From contig NZ_JAGPXX010000006.1 of NCBI RefSeq assembly GCF_018070345.1, forward strand, positions 233,977-297,976: a stretch of 64,000 bases of DNA, read 5' to 3'. Below, in pieces: positions 17,059 to 27,027 of the stretch. Position 1 is the first letter of the stretch. The number at the start of each line of letters is the position of its first letter. Under the pieces are notes generated by a model. That model was given only the letters and a program-made list of their open reading frames with translations, was not told the origin of the DNA and ran no database searches. This stretch comes from Streptomyces sp. F63. Its GTDB lineage: Bacteria; Actinomycetota; Actinomycetes; Streptomycetales; Streptomycetaceae. Both the position numbers and the translations under genes were made by a program.

Positions 17059-17072
17059 CGGCCGGACGGCCC
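17059..17072. promoter_or_regulatory. Candidate OsdR/DevR-type box before the flavodoxin gene
   Basis: CGGCCG-GA-CGGCCC (read on the minus strand GGGCCG-TC-CGGCCG) has the 6-2-6 geometry of the DevR box core (GGGACT-N2-AGTCCC). It lies 76-89 bp upstream of the flavodoxin start. Inference from geometry and context only. Confidence 0.45.
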
Positions 17073-17103
17073 GGTGCGCGGCCCGGGCGGCGGGACCGGG
17101 CCC

Positions 17104-17964
17104 TCAGAACCGGCGGAGCCAGCCGTCGGCGATGCCGTGCAGGGCCGGTTCCACCGGGCGGATCCTCGCGTCGTCGTAGCGGTACGTCAGATGGCTGACC
17201 ACGCTCACCACACCGTCCACCTGCCCGGCCATGTGCTCGGCGATCGGCACCTCGCTGCGCCGCTCCAGACAGCCCTCCAGAACCACCACGCCGCCCACGA
17301 CCGTGACGCCGACGGCGTGCGGCGTCAGCCACAGGGCGTCGACCAGCACCTCGTCGATGATCTCCCGGCGGATGTCGGCGTCCGGCCGCAGGAAGATCTG
17401 GAGCAGGTCCCGGCGGGTGACGATGCCGACGAGCCGGTCCTCCTCGTCCACCACCGGCAGCCGCTCCACCTGGTGGCGCGCCATGGTGCGGGCGGCGTGC
17501 GCGATGGAGTCCAGGGCGCGGACGGTGACGGCGGGCGAGGTCATCAGCTCCCGCGCCGTCGGCGCACGGCCGTCTCCGGTGGCGGTGGCGGTGGCGGTGG
17601 CGGCGGCTGTGGTGGCGGCAGCGGCGGACCGGCGGGCGGCTCCGCCGACCGGATCCGGCCGGTGCGGCCGGTGCGGCCGGAGTCCCGCCTCCGGTCCTGC
17701 GTCCGCCCCCGTTTCCGGCCCCGCCCCGACTCCCGTCTCCCGGACGGCTCCCTCCCCGCCGAGGTGACCGCCCTCCCCGCTGAGGTGACCGCCCATCAGG
17801 TCGGCGACGGAGACCACCCCGATGACCTTCTCGTCGTCGTCCACCACCGGCATCCCGCTGATCCCGTGCTCGTCCAGCCACGTCGCGATGTCCTTGAAGG
17901 GGGTGGCGGCGACCGCGCGGACCACATCACTCGTCATCACGGTGCCGACCTCGCGGTGCTTCAT
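17104..17964 (-). CDS. CBS-pair and BON domain protein
   Basis: The 286-residue protein has CBS1 ([20 protein letters not shown], then [20 protein letters not shown]), an Ala/Thr/Gly-rich linker of about 75 residues, CBS2 ([20 protein letters not shown], then [20 protein letters not shown]) and a C-terminal BON-like segment ([38 protein letters not shown]). CBS pairs bind adenosine nucleotides; BON may contact membranes. The related mycobacterial Hrp1, a CBS protein, belongs to the DosR regulon. It is 31 bp downstream of the GNAT/synthetase gene on the same strand and probably co-transcribed. The linker contains a (GGTGGC)n-like run at 17577-17630 that may be length-variable. Confidence 0.9.
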   Translation of the reverse strand: MKHREVGTVMTSDVVRAVAATPFKDIATWLDEHGISGMPVVDDDEKVIGVVSVADLMGGHLSGEGGHLGGEGAVRETGVGAGPETGADAGPEAGLRPHRPHRPDPVGGAARRSAAAATTAAATATATATGDGRAPTARELMTSPAVTVRALDSIAHAARTMARHQVERLPVVDEEDRLVGIVTRRDLLQIFLRPDADIRREIIDEVLVDALWLTPHAVGVTVVGGVVVLEGCLERRSEVPIAEHMAGQVDGVVSVVSHLTYRYDDARIRPVEPALHGIADGWLRRF

Positions 17965-17995
17965 GGTTCTCTCCTCCTCGGGCGTGCGGCGCGGC

Positions 17996-20701
17996 TCAGC
18001 GCAGCCGGCGCAGATAGGGGTCGCGCGCCTGCCGGGGCAGCAGGCGGATGCGGACGTCGAGCGCGGTGACGCCGTCGGGCCGGGCGACGACCGGGTTGAG
18101 GTCGGCCTCGGCGAGCTGCGGCAGGTCGCAGGCCATCCGCGAGACGCGCAGCAGCAGTTGTTCGAGCGCTTCCAGGTCGACCGGGCCGCCGCCGCGGTAG
18201 CCGAAGAGCAGCGGCGCGGAGCGCGGCGCGGTGATCAGGTCGTGCACGTCGCGGTCGGACAGCGGGGCGAGCCGCGCCGCGTGGTCGGCCAGCAGCTCGG
18301 TGGCGGTGCCGCCGAGGCCGAAGAGCACCAGCGGCCCGAAGACCTGGTCCTGGACGACTCCGGTGAACAGCTCGGTGCCGCGCTCCGCCATCGGCTGGAC
18401 CAGCACCCCCGTCATGACCTCACCGAACCGTGCGGCCAGCGAGCGGTACGCCTGCCGCACCTTCTCCTCGCCGGCCAGGTCGAGGAGCACCGCGCCCTCC
18501 TCGGTCTTGTGCACCAGGCCGGGCCAGTACGCCTTGAGCACGACCCGGTCCTCCGGCCCGGGGGCGAGCCGGGCGGCGGCCTCGACGGCGCTCCGCTCGT
18601 CCTCGGCCCAGGCCCAGGGGAGCTGCGGGATGCGGTAGTGGTCCAGCAGTTCGGCGGAGCGGCGCGGGTCGAGCCAGCCGCCGTCGGGGTGTTCGGCGAG
18701 GAAGGCGTCCACCAGCGCGCGGGCGGCCTCGGCGTCGGTGCCGTGCGGCTCCGGGAAGGTGCCCGGCGGCCGGGCCAGGAACCGGGCCCGTTCCGCGGCG
18801 TGCGCCAGGGCGCGGGCGGCGGACTGCGGGTCCGCGTACGCGGGGACGGCGCCGCCGCCCCGGGTGTGCAGCAGCCGTACGGACTCGGCCTGGTCCAGCA
18901 GGACCGCCGCGACCGTGCGGGGCCGCCGCTCGGGCGTGGCGTGGGTGAGGGCCCGCAGCGGGTCGTCGCCCGTGGCCGCGGCCAGCGCGGTGGGGACGAG
19001 GGCGAGCAGCACCGCGTCCACGGCGCCGTGCGCGGCCAGCCGGTCGAGGACGGCGCTCAGCGACTGGTCGCCGACGGCCGCCGTGGCGTCCACGGGGTTG
19101 CCGGCGCTCGCGCCCGGCGGCAGCCACTCCAGCAGGTCCGCGACGAGGTCGGCGGGAAGCTCCGGCACGCTCAGACCCGCCTCGACGCAGGCGTCGGCGG
19201 CGAGGACGCCCGCCCCGCCCGCGTTCGACACCACGGCCACCCGCGACCCGGCCGGCAGCGGCTGGGCGTGCAGCAGGGCGGCGGTGTCGAGGAGTTCGCC
19301 GACGGTGCGGGTGGCGATGATCCCCGCCTGGGTGAAGAGGGCCTGCCGGGTCATGGTCGGCGTGGCGGCCGCGGCGGTGTGCGAGGCGGCGGCGCGCCGG
19401 CCGGCGTCCGAGCGGCCCGCGTCGACGGTCAGCAGCGGCATCGTGCGGGTGACGCGGCGGGCGGTGCGGGAGAAGGCGCGCGGGTTGCCGAAGGACTCCA
19501 GGTGCAGCAGGGCCAGGTCGGTGCGGCCGTCCTCCTCCCACCACTGCAGCAGGTCGTTGCCGCTCACGTCGTACTTGTCGCCGAGCGAGACGAAGCTGGA
19601 GACGCCGATGCCGAGCCGGGACAGGCCGCCCAGCAGGGCGATGCCCACGCCGCCGGACTGCACGGCGACCCCGGCGGTGCCGGGCAGCGGCCGGTGCGCG
19701 GCGAAGGTGGCGTCCAGCCGGACGGGTTCCTCGGTGTTGGCGACGCCCAGGCAGTTCGGGCCGACCAGCCGCATCCCGTACCGGCGGACCGTCACCAGCA
19801 GCGCCTCCGCCTCGGCGGCGCCCAGCCCGGAGGTCAGCACCACCAGGGCGCGCACCCCGGACTTGCCGCATTCCTCGGCCACTTGGGGCACGGCGCGCGC
19901 CGGGACGGCGAGCACCGCCAGCTCGGGCGGTTCGGGGATCGCCGTCACCGACGGGTAGGAGGGGGTGTGCTCGACGCTGTGCGTGTGCGGGTTGACGGCG
20001 TGCAGGGCGCCGGTGAAGCCGGCCCGGCGGATGTTGCGCAGCACGGCGCGGCCGACGGAGCCGGGTTTGGCGCCCGCCCCGACCACGGCGATGGAGCGGG
20101 GCCGCAGCAGCGGCCGCAGGCTGGCGGCGTCGGCGGTCCGGCCGCGCTCGTCGCAGGCGGCCAGGTAGCGCTCGTCCGGTTCCAGGCCGACGGTGCAGTG
20201 CACCTCGGTGTTCTCGAAGCGGCGGGCCGTGCTCAGGCCGAGGTCGGCGAAGACCTTGAGCATCGCGTGGTTCTCGGCGAGCGCGTCGGCGGTGAACGTG
20301 GCGACGCCGTTCGCGCGGGCCGCGTGCACCAGGTGCTCCAGCAGCAGGGTGCCGACGCCGCGGTGGTGGAAGTCGTCGGCGACGGCCAGGGCGATCTCGG
20401 CGGTGGTGGGGTCGGCCGGGTCGGTCTCGTACTCGGCGACGCCCACGAGCTGGTCCTCGCAGAAGGCGATCAGCGGCAGGAAGCCGGCGCGCGGCGGGCC
20501 GCAGAACCGCTCGGCGGCCCGCCGCCCGGACAGCCGGCTCGCCGCGAAGAACCGCAGCCTCCGGTTCTCCGGCGACATCTCCTCGTACAGCCACAGCACC
20601 TGGTGGAGGTCGTCCGGGCGCGCCTGCCGGATCTCCACCGTCCTGCCGTCCGCCAGCAGCGCGTGCGTCATCCCGGCGCGGTGCGCGGTCTCCGTCGTCA
20701 T
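17996..20701 (-). CDS. Bifunctional GNAT acetyltransferase / NDP-forming acyl-CoA synthetase
   Basis: 901 residues. An N-terminal GNAT domain (about 15-180: [40 protein letters not shown] with the acetyl-CoA loop) is followed by a CoA-binding domain ([31 protein letters not shown]), a succinyl-CoA-ligase-like domain ([11 protein letters not shown]) and an ATP-grasp domain ([20 protein letters not shown]). This GNAT-first order is that of Streptomyces Pat-type lysine acetyltransferases. The SHTA motif ([12 protein letters not shown]) keeps the histidine that is phosphorylated in ADP-forming acetyl-CoA synthetases, so the synthetase half may be active. It is divergent from pyruvate formate-lyase, with shared palindromes between. 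ATG 20701. Confidence 0.88.
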   Translation of the reverse strand: MTTETAHRAGMTHALLADGRTVEIRQARPDDLHQVLWLYEEMSPENRRLRFFAASRLSGRRAAERFCGPPRAGFLPLIAFCEDQLVGVAEYETDPADPTTAEIALAVADDFHHRGVGTLLLEHLVHAARANGVATFTADALAENHAMLKVFADLGLSTARRFENTEVHCTVGLEPDERYLAACDERGRTADAASLRPLLRPRSIAVVGAGAKPGSVGRAVLRNIRRAGFTGALHAVNPHTHSVEHTPSYPSVTAIPEPPELAVLAVPARAVPQVAEECGKSGVRALVVLTSGLGAAEAEALLVTVRRYGMRLVGPNCLGVANTEEPVRLDATFAAHRPLPGTAGVAVQSGGVGIALLGGLSRLGIGVSSFVSLGDKYDVSGNDLLQWWEEDGRTDLALLHLESFGNPRAFSRTARRVTRTMPLLTVDAGRSDAGRRAAASHTAAAATPTMTRQALFTQAGIIATRTVGELLDTAALLHAQPLPAGSRVAVVSNAGGAGVLAADACVEAGLSVPELPADLVADLLEWLPPGASAGNPVDATAAVGDQSLSAVLDRLAAHGAVDAVLLALVPTALAAATGDDPLRALTHATPERRPRTVAAVLLDQAESVRLLHTRGGGAVPAYADPQSAARALAHAAERARFLARPPGTFPEPHGTDAEAARALVDAFLAEHPDGGWLDPRRSAELLDHYRIPQLPWAWAEDERSAVEAAARLAPGPEDRVVLKAYWPGLVHKTEEGAVLLDLAGEEKVRQAYRSLAARFGEVMTGVLVQPMAERGTELFTGVVQDQVFGPLVLFGLGGTATELLADHAARLAPLSDRDVHDLITAPRSAPLLFGYRGGGPVDLEALEQLLLRVSRMACDLPQLAEADLNPVVARPDGVTALDVRIRLLPRQARDPYLRRLR

Positions 20702-20790
20702 GGTGTCCACTCCCCTGGGGCGGCCTCGGCTTCTCTCCAGCATCCGGCGGGGCCGGGACGCCCGCAGGGGCTGGTGGGGGCACGGCGGCA

Positions 20791-20804
20791 GGGCCGTTCG
20801 GCCC
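20791..20804. promoter_or_regulatory. Candidate OsdR/DevR-type box 1, divergent pfl region
   Basis: GGGCCG-TT-CGGCCC is a perfect 6-bp inverted repeat with a 2-bp centre. It lies 90-103 bp upstream of the GNAT/synthetase start. The geometry equals the mycobacterial DevR core. Confidence 0.6.
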
Positions 20805-20852
20805 CGGTGCGCGGCCGCCTGCCGGGCCGTGCGGAACCCGCTTCCGCGAGCA

Positions 20853-20866
20853 GGGCCGAACGGCCT
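20853..20866. promoter_or_regulatory. Candidate OsdR/DevR-type box 2, divergent pfl region
   Basis: GGGCCG-AA-CGGCCT, one mismatch from a perfect 6-2-6 palindrome, is 62 bp from box 1, roughly six helical turns. Confidence 0.55.
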
Positions 20867-20876
20867 CACCGGGCCC

Positions 20877-20891
20877 GGGCCGCTCGGTCCC
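20877..20891. promoter_or_regulatory. Candidate OsdR/DevR-type box 3, divergent pfl region
   Basis: GGGCCG-CT-CGGTCC with a further C. Five of six arm bases are paired. It lies 24 bp from box 2, a spacing that would favour cooperative binding. Confidence 0.4.
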
Positions 20892-20909
20892 CGAAGCCCT
20901 TCCGGGCAG

Positions 20910-20923
20910 GGGCCGTACGGCGT
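20910..20923. promoter_or_regulatory. Candidate OsdR/DevR-type box 4, nearest to pfl
   Basis: GGGCCG-TA-CGGCGT has four inner arm bases paired, the weakest of the four copies. It lies 121-134 bp upstream of the pyruvate formate-lyase start. Confidence 0.35.
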
Positions 20924-21043
20924 CCCCGGGGACTCCCGTCGGCCCTGTCCGGGGCGGGGACCGGGCCGGAGGATGGACACCGATGCAAGGCGCCCGCAGG
21001 GACACCCCCCGGGCGGACGCTGCGAAGACATGCGGAGGCAGTG

Positions 21044-23305
21044 ATGACGGTGGTGGCACCGACCGGCACGGAGGCGCCCGGTGTGGCGTGGCGCGGGTTC
21101 ACGGGTGAGCACTGGCGCCGCCGGGTGGACGTCCGGGGCTTCATCCAGGCCAACTACACCCCCTACGAGGGGGACGCGGCCTTCCTGGCCGGCCCGACCG
21201 GGCGCACCCGTGCCGTCTGGGAGAAGGTCAGCGGCCTGTTCCCGGAGGAGCGCCGCAAGGGCGTCCTCGATGTCGACACCGCGGTCCCGTCCACGATCAC
21301 CTCGCACGCGCCGGGGTACATCGACCGGGACCGCGAACTGATCGTCGGCCTGCAGACGGACGCCCCGCTGAAGCGCGCCATTATGCCGAACGGCGGGCTG
21401 CGGATGGTCGAGAACGGGCTGCGCGCCTACGGCTACGAACCCGACCCGTTCGTCACCAAGGTCTTCGGCACCTACCGCAAGACCCACAACGCGGGCGTGT
21501 TCGACGCCTACACCCCGGAGATGCGCCGGGCCCGCAGGGCGGGCATCATCACCGGCCTGCCCGACTCCTACGGCCGCGGCCGGATCATCGGCGACTACCG
21601 GCGCGTCGCGCTCTACGGCACCGCGATCCTGATCAAGGAGAAGAAGGCCGAGCGCTCCCTGCTCGACCACAAGCCCTCCACCCCGGACGTCATCCGGGAC
21701 CGGGAGGAACTCGCCGAGCAGATCCGGGCGTTGGGCGAACTGGAGCAGATGGCCGCCGGCTACGGCTGCGACGTCACCCGCCCCGCCGCCACCGCCCACG
21801 AGGCCGTGCAGTGGCTGTACCTGGGCTACCTGGCCGCGGTGAAGGAGCAGAACGGCGCCGCGATGTCCCTCGGCCGCACCTCCACCTTCCTGGACGTCTA
21901 CCTCGAACGCGACCTCGCCGAGGGCCGCATCGACGAGACCCGCGCCCAGGAGCTCATCGACGACTTCGTCATCAAGCTGCGGATCGTGCGCTTCCTGCGC
22001 ACCCCCGAGTACGACGCGCTGTTCTCCGGCGACCCCACCTGGGTCACCGAGGCCATCGGCGGCATCGGCCGGGACGGGCGCCCGCTCGTCACCCGCACCT
22101 CCTTCCGCTACCTGCAGACCCTCTACAACCTCGGCCCGGCCCCCGAGCCCAACCTCACCGTGCTGTGGTCCCCGCGCCTGCCGGAGGGCTTCAAGACGTT
22201 CTGCGCGCAGGTGTCCATCGACACCAGCTCCCTGCAGTACGAGTCGGACGAGCTGCTGCGCCCCACCACCGGCGACGACACCGCCATCGCCTGCTGCGTC
22301 TCCGCGATGACGGTCGGCGAGCAGATGCAGTTCTTCGGCGCCCGCGTCAACCTCGCCAAGGCCCTGCTCTACGCCGTCAACGGAGGCCGCGACGAGATGA
22401 CGGGCGAGCAGATCGCCCCCGCCTCCGAGCCGCTGACGGGCGAGTACCTGGACCACGACGAGCTGTACAAGGCGTACGACCGGACGCTGGACTGGCTGGC
22501 CGCCACCTACGTGGACGCGCTCAACGTCATCCACTACATGCACGACAAGTACGCCTACGAGCGCCTGGAGATGGCGCTCCACGACCACCCCGTGCACCGC
22601 ACCATGGCCTGCGGCATCGCCGGCCTGTCCGTCGCCGCCGACAGCCTGTCCGCGGTGAAGCACGCCCGGGTGAAGGTGATCCGGGACGACGGCGGGCTGG
22701 CCGTCGACTACGAGGTCGAGGGCGACTACCCCGCCTACGGCAACAACGACGACCGCGCCGACACCATCGCCGCGGACCTCGTCCGCTCCTTCATGGAGAA
22801 GGTGCGCCGGCACCCCACCTACCGGGACGCCGAGCACACCCAGTCGGTGCTCACCATCACCTCCAACGTGGTGTACGGCAAGCACACCGGCAACACCCCG
22901 GACGGCCGCCGCGCCGGACAGCCCTTCGCCCCCGGCGCCAACCCGATGAACGGCCGCGACAAGCACGGCATGGCCGCCTCCGCCCTCTCCGTCGCCAAGA
23001 TCCCGTACGAGGCGGCGCGGGACGGCATCTCCCTGACCTCCACGGTCACCCCGGAGGGCCTGGGCCACGACCCGGCCGAACGGGCGGGGAACCTGGCGGG
23101 CCTCCTCGACGCCTACACCGCGTCCGGCGGCTTCCACATGAACGTCAACGTCCTCGACCGGGCCACCCTCGAAGACGCGATGGAACACCCGGAGCAGTAC
23201 CCCGAGCTGACCATCCGCGTCTCCGGATACGCCGTCAACTTCGTCCGGCTGACCCGTGAGCAGCAGCTCGACGTCATCAGCCGCACCTTCCACGGGGCGA
23301 TGTGA
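21044..23305 (+). CDS. pflB: Formate C-acetyltransferase (pyruvate formate-lyase)
   Basis: The 753-residue glycyl-radical enzyme cleaves pyruvate plus CoA to formate and acetyl-CoA. The catalytic cysteine pair is [11 protein letters not shown] (Cys417-Cys418) and the radical site is RVSGYAVNF (Gly728), at nearly the same positions as in E. coli PflB (760 residues). [20 protein letters not shown] and [20 protein letters not shown] are further signatures. GGAGG precedes the ATG at 21044. The activase gene overlaps the stop by four bases (GTGA). A glycyl-radical enzyme is oxygen-sensitive, so its presence in an aerobic filamentous actinomycete implies use under oxygen limitation. The divergent region with palindromes supports hypoxic control. 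Confidence 0.97.
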   Translation: MTVVAPTGTEAPGVAWRGFTGEHWRRRVDVRGFIQANYTPYEGDAAFLAGPTGRTRAVWEKVSGLFPEERRKGVLDVDTAVPSTITSHAPGYIDRDRELIVGLQTDAPLKRAIMPNGGLRMVENGLRAYGYEPDPFVTKVFGTYRKTHNAGVFDAYTPEMRRARRAGIITGLPDSYGRGRIIGDYRRVALYGTAILIKEKKAERSLLDHKPSTPDVIRDREELAEQIRALGELEQMAAGYGCDVTRPAATAHEAVQWLYLGYLAAVKEQNGAAMSLGRTSTFLDVYLERDLAEGRIDETRAQELIDDFVIKLRIVRFLRTPEYDALFSGDPTWVTEAIGGIGRDGRPLVTRTSFRYLQTLYNLGPAPEPNLTVLWSPRLPEGFKTFCAQVSIDTSSLQYESDELLRPTTGDDTAIACCVSAMTVGEQMQFFGARVNLAKALLYAVNGGRDEMTGEQIAPASEPLTGEYLDHDELYKAYDRTLDWLAATYVDALNVIHYMHDKYAYERLEMALHDHPVHRTMACGIAGLSVAADSLSAVKHARVKVIRDDGGLAVDYEVEGDYPAYGNNDDRADTIAADLVRSFMEKVRRHPTYRDAEHTQSVLTITSNVVYGKHTGNTPDGRRAGQPFAPGANPMNGRDKHGMAASALSVAKIPYEAARDGISLTSTVTPEGLGHDPAERAGNLAGLLDAYTASGGFHMNVNVLDRATLEDAMEHPEQYPELTIRVSGYAVNFVRLTREQQLDVISRTFHGAM

Positions 23306-24042
23306 GCACCGTGAGCAGCATGGGCCGGATGCACTCCTGGGACCTGTCCACCGGCGTGGACGGGCCCGGGACCCGGTTCGTCCTCTTCGTGAACGGCTGC
23401 CCGCTGCGCTGCCTCTACTGCGCCAACCCGGACACCTGGCGCATGCGCGACGGGCGGCTGGTCACCGCCGACGAGGTCATGGAACAGATCGACCGGCACC
23501 GGGCGTTCGTCACCGCCGCCCGCGGCGGGGTGACCGTCACCGGGGGCGAGCCGCTGCTCCAGCCGGCCTTCACCGGCGAGATCCTGCGCCGCAGCAAGGA
23601 GCGCGGGCTCCACACCGCCCTGGACACCTCGGGGCTGCTCGGCGCCCGCGCCTCCGACGAGCTGCTCGCGGACACGGATCTGGTGCTGCTCGACATCAAG
23701 GCCTTCGACGTCGGCACCTACCGCAGCCTGACGGGCGGCCGGCTGGCTCCCACGCTCAACTTCGCCACCCGGCTGGACCGGCTCGGCGTCCCGGTGTGGG
23801 TCCGCTACGTCCTCGTCCCCGGCTGGACCGACGACAAGGATTCCGTGGACGGGCTCGGGGCGTTCCTCTCCGGGCTCGGCAACGTCGACCGGGTCGACGT
23901 CCTGCCGTTCCACACGATGGGCGCCGGCAAGTACGAGGCCCTCGGCATCCCGTTCCCGCTCCGCGACAACCCGGTGCCGGACCGGGAGCTCACCGACCGG
24001 GTGCGGGAGCAGTTCCGGGAGCACGGGCTGCGGGCGCTCTGA
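23302..24042 (+). CDS. pflA: Pyruvate formate-lyase activating enzyme (radical SAM)
   Basis: 246 residues. The radical SAM cluster motif CxxxCxxC is GCPLRCLYC (Cys33, Cys37, Cys40), followed by the SAM-binding [13 protein letters not shown]. It starts [20 protein letters not shown] like other PFL activases. It generates the glycyl radical on the neighbouring lyase using a 4Fe-4S cluster and S-adenosylmethionine. The GTG start overlaps the pflB stop, so the two are translationally coupled. Length matches E. coli PflA. Confidence 0.96.
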   Translation: MSTVSSMGRMHSWDLSTGVDGPGTRFVLFVNGCPLRCLYCANPDTWRMRDGRLVTADEVMEQIDRHRAFVTAARGGVTVTGGEPLLQPAFTGEILRRSKERGLHTALDTSGLLGARASDELLADTDLVLLDIKAFDVGTYRSLTGGRLAPTLNFATRLDRLGVPVWVRYVLVPGWTDDKDSVDGLGAFLSGLGNVDRVDVLPFHTMGAGKYEALGIPFPLRDNPVPDRELTDRVREQFREHGLRAL

Positions 24043-24187
24043 ATCAGGAAACCGGAGGAGACGACCGGAACCGGGCAGGACCAATCGGAAAACACGCAGA
24101 ACCAAGAGTGACTGAGCAGAGCCAAGCAGAACCAGGCAAGCAGGAACACGTCCCCAGCGGGACAAGGAAGTCAGGGAAGGACTCGTC
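24043..24187 (+). other. A-rich, low-GC spacer between pflA and the stress-protein gene
   Basis: This 145-base spacer has clearly lower GC than its surroundings and repeats AGAACCA/AGAGCCA-like words (GCAGAACCAAG, GCAGAGCCAAG, GCAGAACCAGG near 24095-24140). GTCCC-CAGC-GGGAC (24152-24165) is a short palindrome. It may be an unstructured mRNA leader, since no open frame is seen. GGGAAGG near its end serves the next gene. Confidence 0.4.
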
Positions 24188-25030
24188 ATGACAACCCGTC
24201 GCGTGGTCGTCGGTGTGGACGGCTCGCTCCTCGCCGTACGGGCGCTGGACCGGGCCGCGGAAGAGGCGGCGCTGCGCGGCGCCGCCCTGGAGATCGGCTA
24301 CGCGGTGCCCGATCCCGACGTCGCCGGACCGGTCCTGCAGACCGCCGTCTCCCGGGCCCGGACCCGCCAACCCGGGCTGGAGGTCACCGCCGTACCGCTC
24401 ACCGGCGACCCGGCCCACGCCCTCGCCGAACGGGGCCGGGACGCGGCCCTCACCGTCGTCGGCAGCCGCGGCTTCGGCGGCTTCGCCGGACTGCTGCTCG
24501 GCTCCGTCAGCCTGCGGCTCGCCGCGTACACCGAGAGCCCGCTGCTCGTCGTCCGGCGGGAGGACGCGCCCCCGGCCGAGCACGGCGAGGTGCTGCTCGG
24601 CATCGAGAGCGACGCGGACGCCGACGCCTCGGCGTACGCCTTCGAGGAGGCCGAGCGCCGCCACGCCCGGCTGCGCATCGTGCACGCCTGGACCTACCGC
24701 TACTCGGCCCCCGACGCGCTGGTCCCGGTGCCCGCCACCTCGGTGCAGGACGACATCAACCGGCAGGCGGCCGCCGAGGAGGCCGTGCCCGCCTTCGCCG
24801 TCGCGGGCCTGCGGGAGAAGCACCCGCGGGTCGGCATCGAGACCCGCACGGTCCGCTCCGGCCCCGTGCACGCCCTGCTGAACGCCACCCGCACCGCCGA
24901 CGTCGCCGTGATCGCCTCCCACCGCCGCCGGGGCCGGCACGGCCTCCAACTCGGCCACGTCACCCGGGCACTGCTGCACCACGCGCACTGCTCGGTGGTC
25001 GTCGTCCCGAGCATCACCGAGGAAAGCTGA
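24188..25030 (+). CDS. Universal stress protein, two-domain
   Basis: 280 residues in two tandem Usp domains. Domain 1 begins RRVVVGVDGSLLAVRALDRA and has the ATP-type loop VVGSRGFGGFAGLLLGSVSL. Domain 2 ends VIASHRRRGRHGLQLGHVTR with HCSVVVVPS. Tandem Usp proteins bind ATP and act in persistence under hypoxia in mycobacteria, where several are DosR-controlled. The gene lies downstream of pflA on the same strand and may share its transcript. Confidence 0.93.
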   Translation: MTTRRVVVGVDGSLLAVRALDRAAEEAALRGAALEIGYAVPDPDVAGPVLQTAVSRARTRQPGLEVTAVPLTGDPAHALAERGRDAALTVVGSRGFGGFAGLLLGSVSLRLAAYTESPLLVVRREDAPPAEHGEVLLGIESDADADASAYAFEEAERRHARLRIVHAWTYRYSAPDALVPVPATSVQDDINRQAAAEEAVPAFAVAGLREKHPRVGIETRTVRSGPVHALLNATRTADVAVIASHRRRGRHGLQLGHVTRALLHHAHCSVVVVPSITEES

Positions 25031-25036
25031 CCGGAC

Positions 25037-25071
25037 GGGCCGCGGGCCGCGGGCCGCGGGCCGCGGGCCGC
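25037..25071. repeat. Tandem GGGCCGC repeat
   Basis: Five perfect 7-bp copies of GGGCCGC follow directly after the stress-protein stop codon. A slippage-prone microsatellite that might also fold. Confidence 0.9.
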
Positions 25072-25277
25072 GAGAAGCCGGCCCCCGCGAGCGGCGGTGC
25101 CGGGACCGGCCCGGGGCCCGGGAGAGGGCCTCCGGCCCGCCGCCCCGCCTCCCCTCCGGCCCGCCGGCCCTTCCGGTTCACCAGGCCGGGGAGCCGGCGG
25201 CGGCCGGGGACTGCGCCCGCGCGTCAGGGGTACCCGGCGCGGTCCGGAAGCCGTACGAGTCCGAGGAGGACACCGTC

Positions 25278-25829
25278 ATGCCCCGGAGCGACACGGAAGG
25301 CGGCGCCGCGGTCCTCGTGGCGTACGCCAGCGAGCACGGCTCCACCCGCGAGATCGCCGAGCGCGTCGCCCGGCGGCTGACCCGGTCCGGACACCGCGCC
25401 GAGGCCCGCCCGGTGGACGGGGCGGTCGACCCGGACCCCGGCCGCTACGACGCGGTGGTCGTCGGCAGCGCGGTGCACAACCAGCAGTGGTTGCCCGCGG
25501 CGGCCGGATACGTCCGCCGCCACCGCACGGAACTGTCGAAACGCCCGGTGTGGCTGTTCAGCGTGGGCATGGCGGAGGCCCTCGGCCGGGCCCTGCGGAA
25601 CCGGGCGATGCGGCACGAGCCCAAGGACATGCCCGCACTGCGCGGCGAGATCCACCCGGTGGAGACCCGCCAGTTCTCGGGCGCCGTGCGGCGGGGAGAC
25701 CTCCCGCCCGCCGGCCACGCCGTCTTCATGGCGATGGGCGGCCGCTACGGCGACTACCGCCACTGGGAGCAGATCGACGCCTGGACGGACGGGATCGCGC
25801 AGCGTCTCCGGAAGGCCGAACCCGCCTGA
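25278..25829 (+). CDS. Flavodoxin-domain protein
   Basis: A 183-residue FMN-binding protein. It reads VLVAYASEHGSTREIAERVA (phosphate loop), YDAVVVGSAVHNQQWLPAAA (second FMN loop) and RPVWLFSVGMAEALG. The C-terminal AMGGRYGDYRHWEQIDAWTD closely parallels the C-terminus of the paralogue at 16468-16983, making the pair likely members of one redox system. GAGGAGG precedes the ATG. Electron donor and acceptor are unknown. Confidence 0.87.
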   Translation: MPRSDTEGGAAVLVAYASEHGSTREIAERVARRLTRSGHRAEARPVDGAVDPDPGRYDAVVVGSAVHNQQWLPAAAGYVRRHRTELSKRPVWLFSVGMAEALGRALRNRAMRHEPKDMPALRGEIHPVETRQFSGAVRRGDLPPAGHAVFMAMGGRYGDYRHWEQIDAWTDGIAQRLRKAEPA

Positions 25830-25902
25830 GACCGGCGGCACCGCGGCCGCACCGCACGGCGACATGGCCCGCATGCGGTGTTGGCGGGGGTGTGACAGGC
25901 TT

Positions 25903-25916
25903 TGACCGGCCGGTCC
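25903..25916. promoter_or_regulatory. Candidate OsdR/DevR-type box before a stress-protein gene
   Basis: TGACCG-GC-CGGTCC, whose inner GACCGGCCGGTC is a perfect 12-bp palindrome, lies 29-42 bp upstream of the ATG at 25945. It has the 6-2-6 geometry, with arms differing from the GGGCCG class. Confidence 0.45.
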
Positions 25917-25944
25917 GCGCCCGGAGAGGAGAGGTGGTCAGCCC

Positions 25945-26844
25945 ATGGTGCTCCCCGTCGTGGCCGGCGTGGACGGCTCGGATGCCAGCCTGCGGGCCGT
26001 GGACTGGGCCGCCGACGCGGCCGTGCGCCACGAGACCCCGCTGCGCGTGCTGTGCGCCACCGGTCCGGCCCTCGGCACCCCCGTGCCGGAGCTGGAGGAG
26101 AACGCCGAGCGCATCCGGGACCTGGCCGTCGAACACGCGCGGAAACGGGTCCCCTCCGTGGACGTGACCGGCGAGATCGTCCCGGAGAGCGCCGCCGACG
26201 CCCTGCTCTCCGCGGGCCGCAACGCCTTCACCCTGGTGGTCGGCAGCCGCGGGCGCGGCGGCGTGACGGGCATGCTGCTGGGCTCCGTCGGCCTGGCGGT
26301 CGCGGGGCGCGCCGACTGCCCGGTCGTCGTCGTCCGCGGCGAGCCGGACGGCGGCAAGGAACCCGTCGTCCTCGGCATCCAGGACGAGGACGCCGGAGAG
26401 GGCCCCAGCCCGGTCCCCGGCATCGAGGACACCGCGGAGGGGCGGAGCGCGGCCGAGTACGCCTTCCGCGAGGCCCAGCGCCGGGGCTGCGAACTCATCG
26501 CCGTGCACGCCTGGCGCGCCCCCGGCGGCGGCCGCTCCGCGGTCCCCGGGGCCCCGGACACCGGGGACCGCGGGGACGCCGACGAGCAGTGCCGGGCGCG
26601 GGCCGGGAAGGTCATCGACGAGGCGGTGGCCCAGGCCGGTGAGCGGTACCCGGACGTCGTCGTCCGGCGGCGGGCGGTCGCGGGCTCGGCACGGCAGGCC
26701 CTGCTGAACGCGGCCCGCGAGGCGAGCCTGCTCGTGGTCGGCGCCCACGCCCGCCGCGGTCACTTCGGCCTGCAGCTCGGCCTGGTGAACCACGCCGTGC
26801 TGCACCACTCCCCCTGCCCGGTGGCCGTGGTGCCGCAGGCGTGA
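25945..26844 (+). CDS. Universal stress protein, two-domain
   Basis: 299 residues with two Usp domains. Domain 1 has VVAGVDGSDASLRAVDWAAD and the nucleotide loop VVGSRGRGGVTGMLLGSVGL. Domain 2 ends VVGAHARRGHFGLQLGLVNH with PCPVAVVPQA. A Glu/Pro/Gly-rich linker (about 140-170) joins them. GGAGAGGAGAGG precedes the ATG. A palindrome 29-42 bp upstream may be the regulator site. ATP binding is predicted from the GxxGx9G(S/T) motif. Confidence 0.93.
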   Translation: MVLPVVAGVDGSDASLRAVDWAADAAVRHETPLRVLCATGPALGTPVPELEENAERIRDLAVEHARKRVPSVDVTGEIVPESAADALLSAGRNAFTLVVGSRGRGGVTGMLLGSVGLAVAGRADCPVVVVRGEPDGGKEPVVLGIQDEDAGEGPSPVPGIEDTAEGRSAAEYAFREAQRRGCELIAVHAWRAPGGGRSAVPGAPDTGDRGDADEQCRARAGKVIDEAVAQAGERYPDVVVRRRAVAGSARQALLNAAREASLLVVGAHARRGHFGLQLGLVNHAVLHHSPCPVAVVPQA

Positions 26845-27027
26845 GCGGCCCGTGCCGGGCGGGCCCGGCGGGAACGGGGACGGTCGGCCCGGGACCGAGC
26901 CCGGCAGGCCCTGTCCGCGGACCGGAGCCGGTGATGTGCTGGTGCCGGGAGGAGCGGGGCGGCCCGCACCGCACCGGACCGGAGCCGCCCCGGCCCGGGA
27001 AGGGACGTGGCACCGGAGGAGGGCGTG

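Noticed and set aside
17822..23305. A plus-strand frame open for over 1800 codons through the GNAT/synthetase gene
   Set aside because: Its first two thirds are antisense to a clearly recognised gene and are Gly/Arg/Val/Gln-rich low-complexity shadow. Only the end from 21044 (pflB) is real.
25037..25071. GGGCCGC array as CRISPR
   Set aside because: Units are directly abutting 7-mers without spacers. It is a microsatellite.
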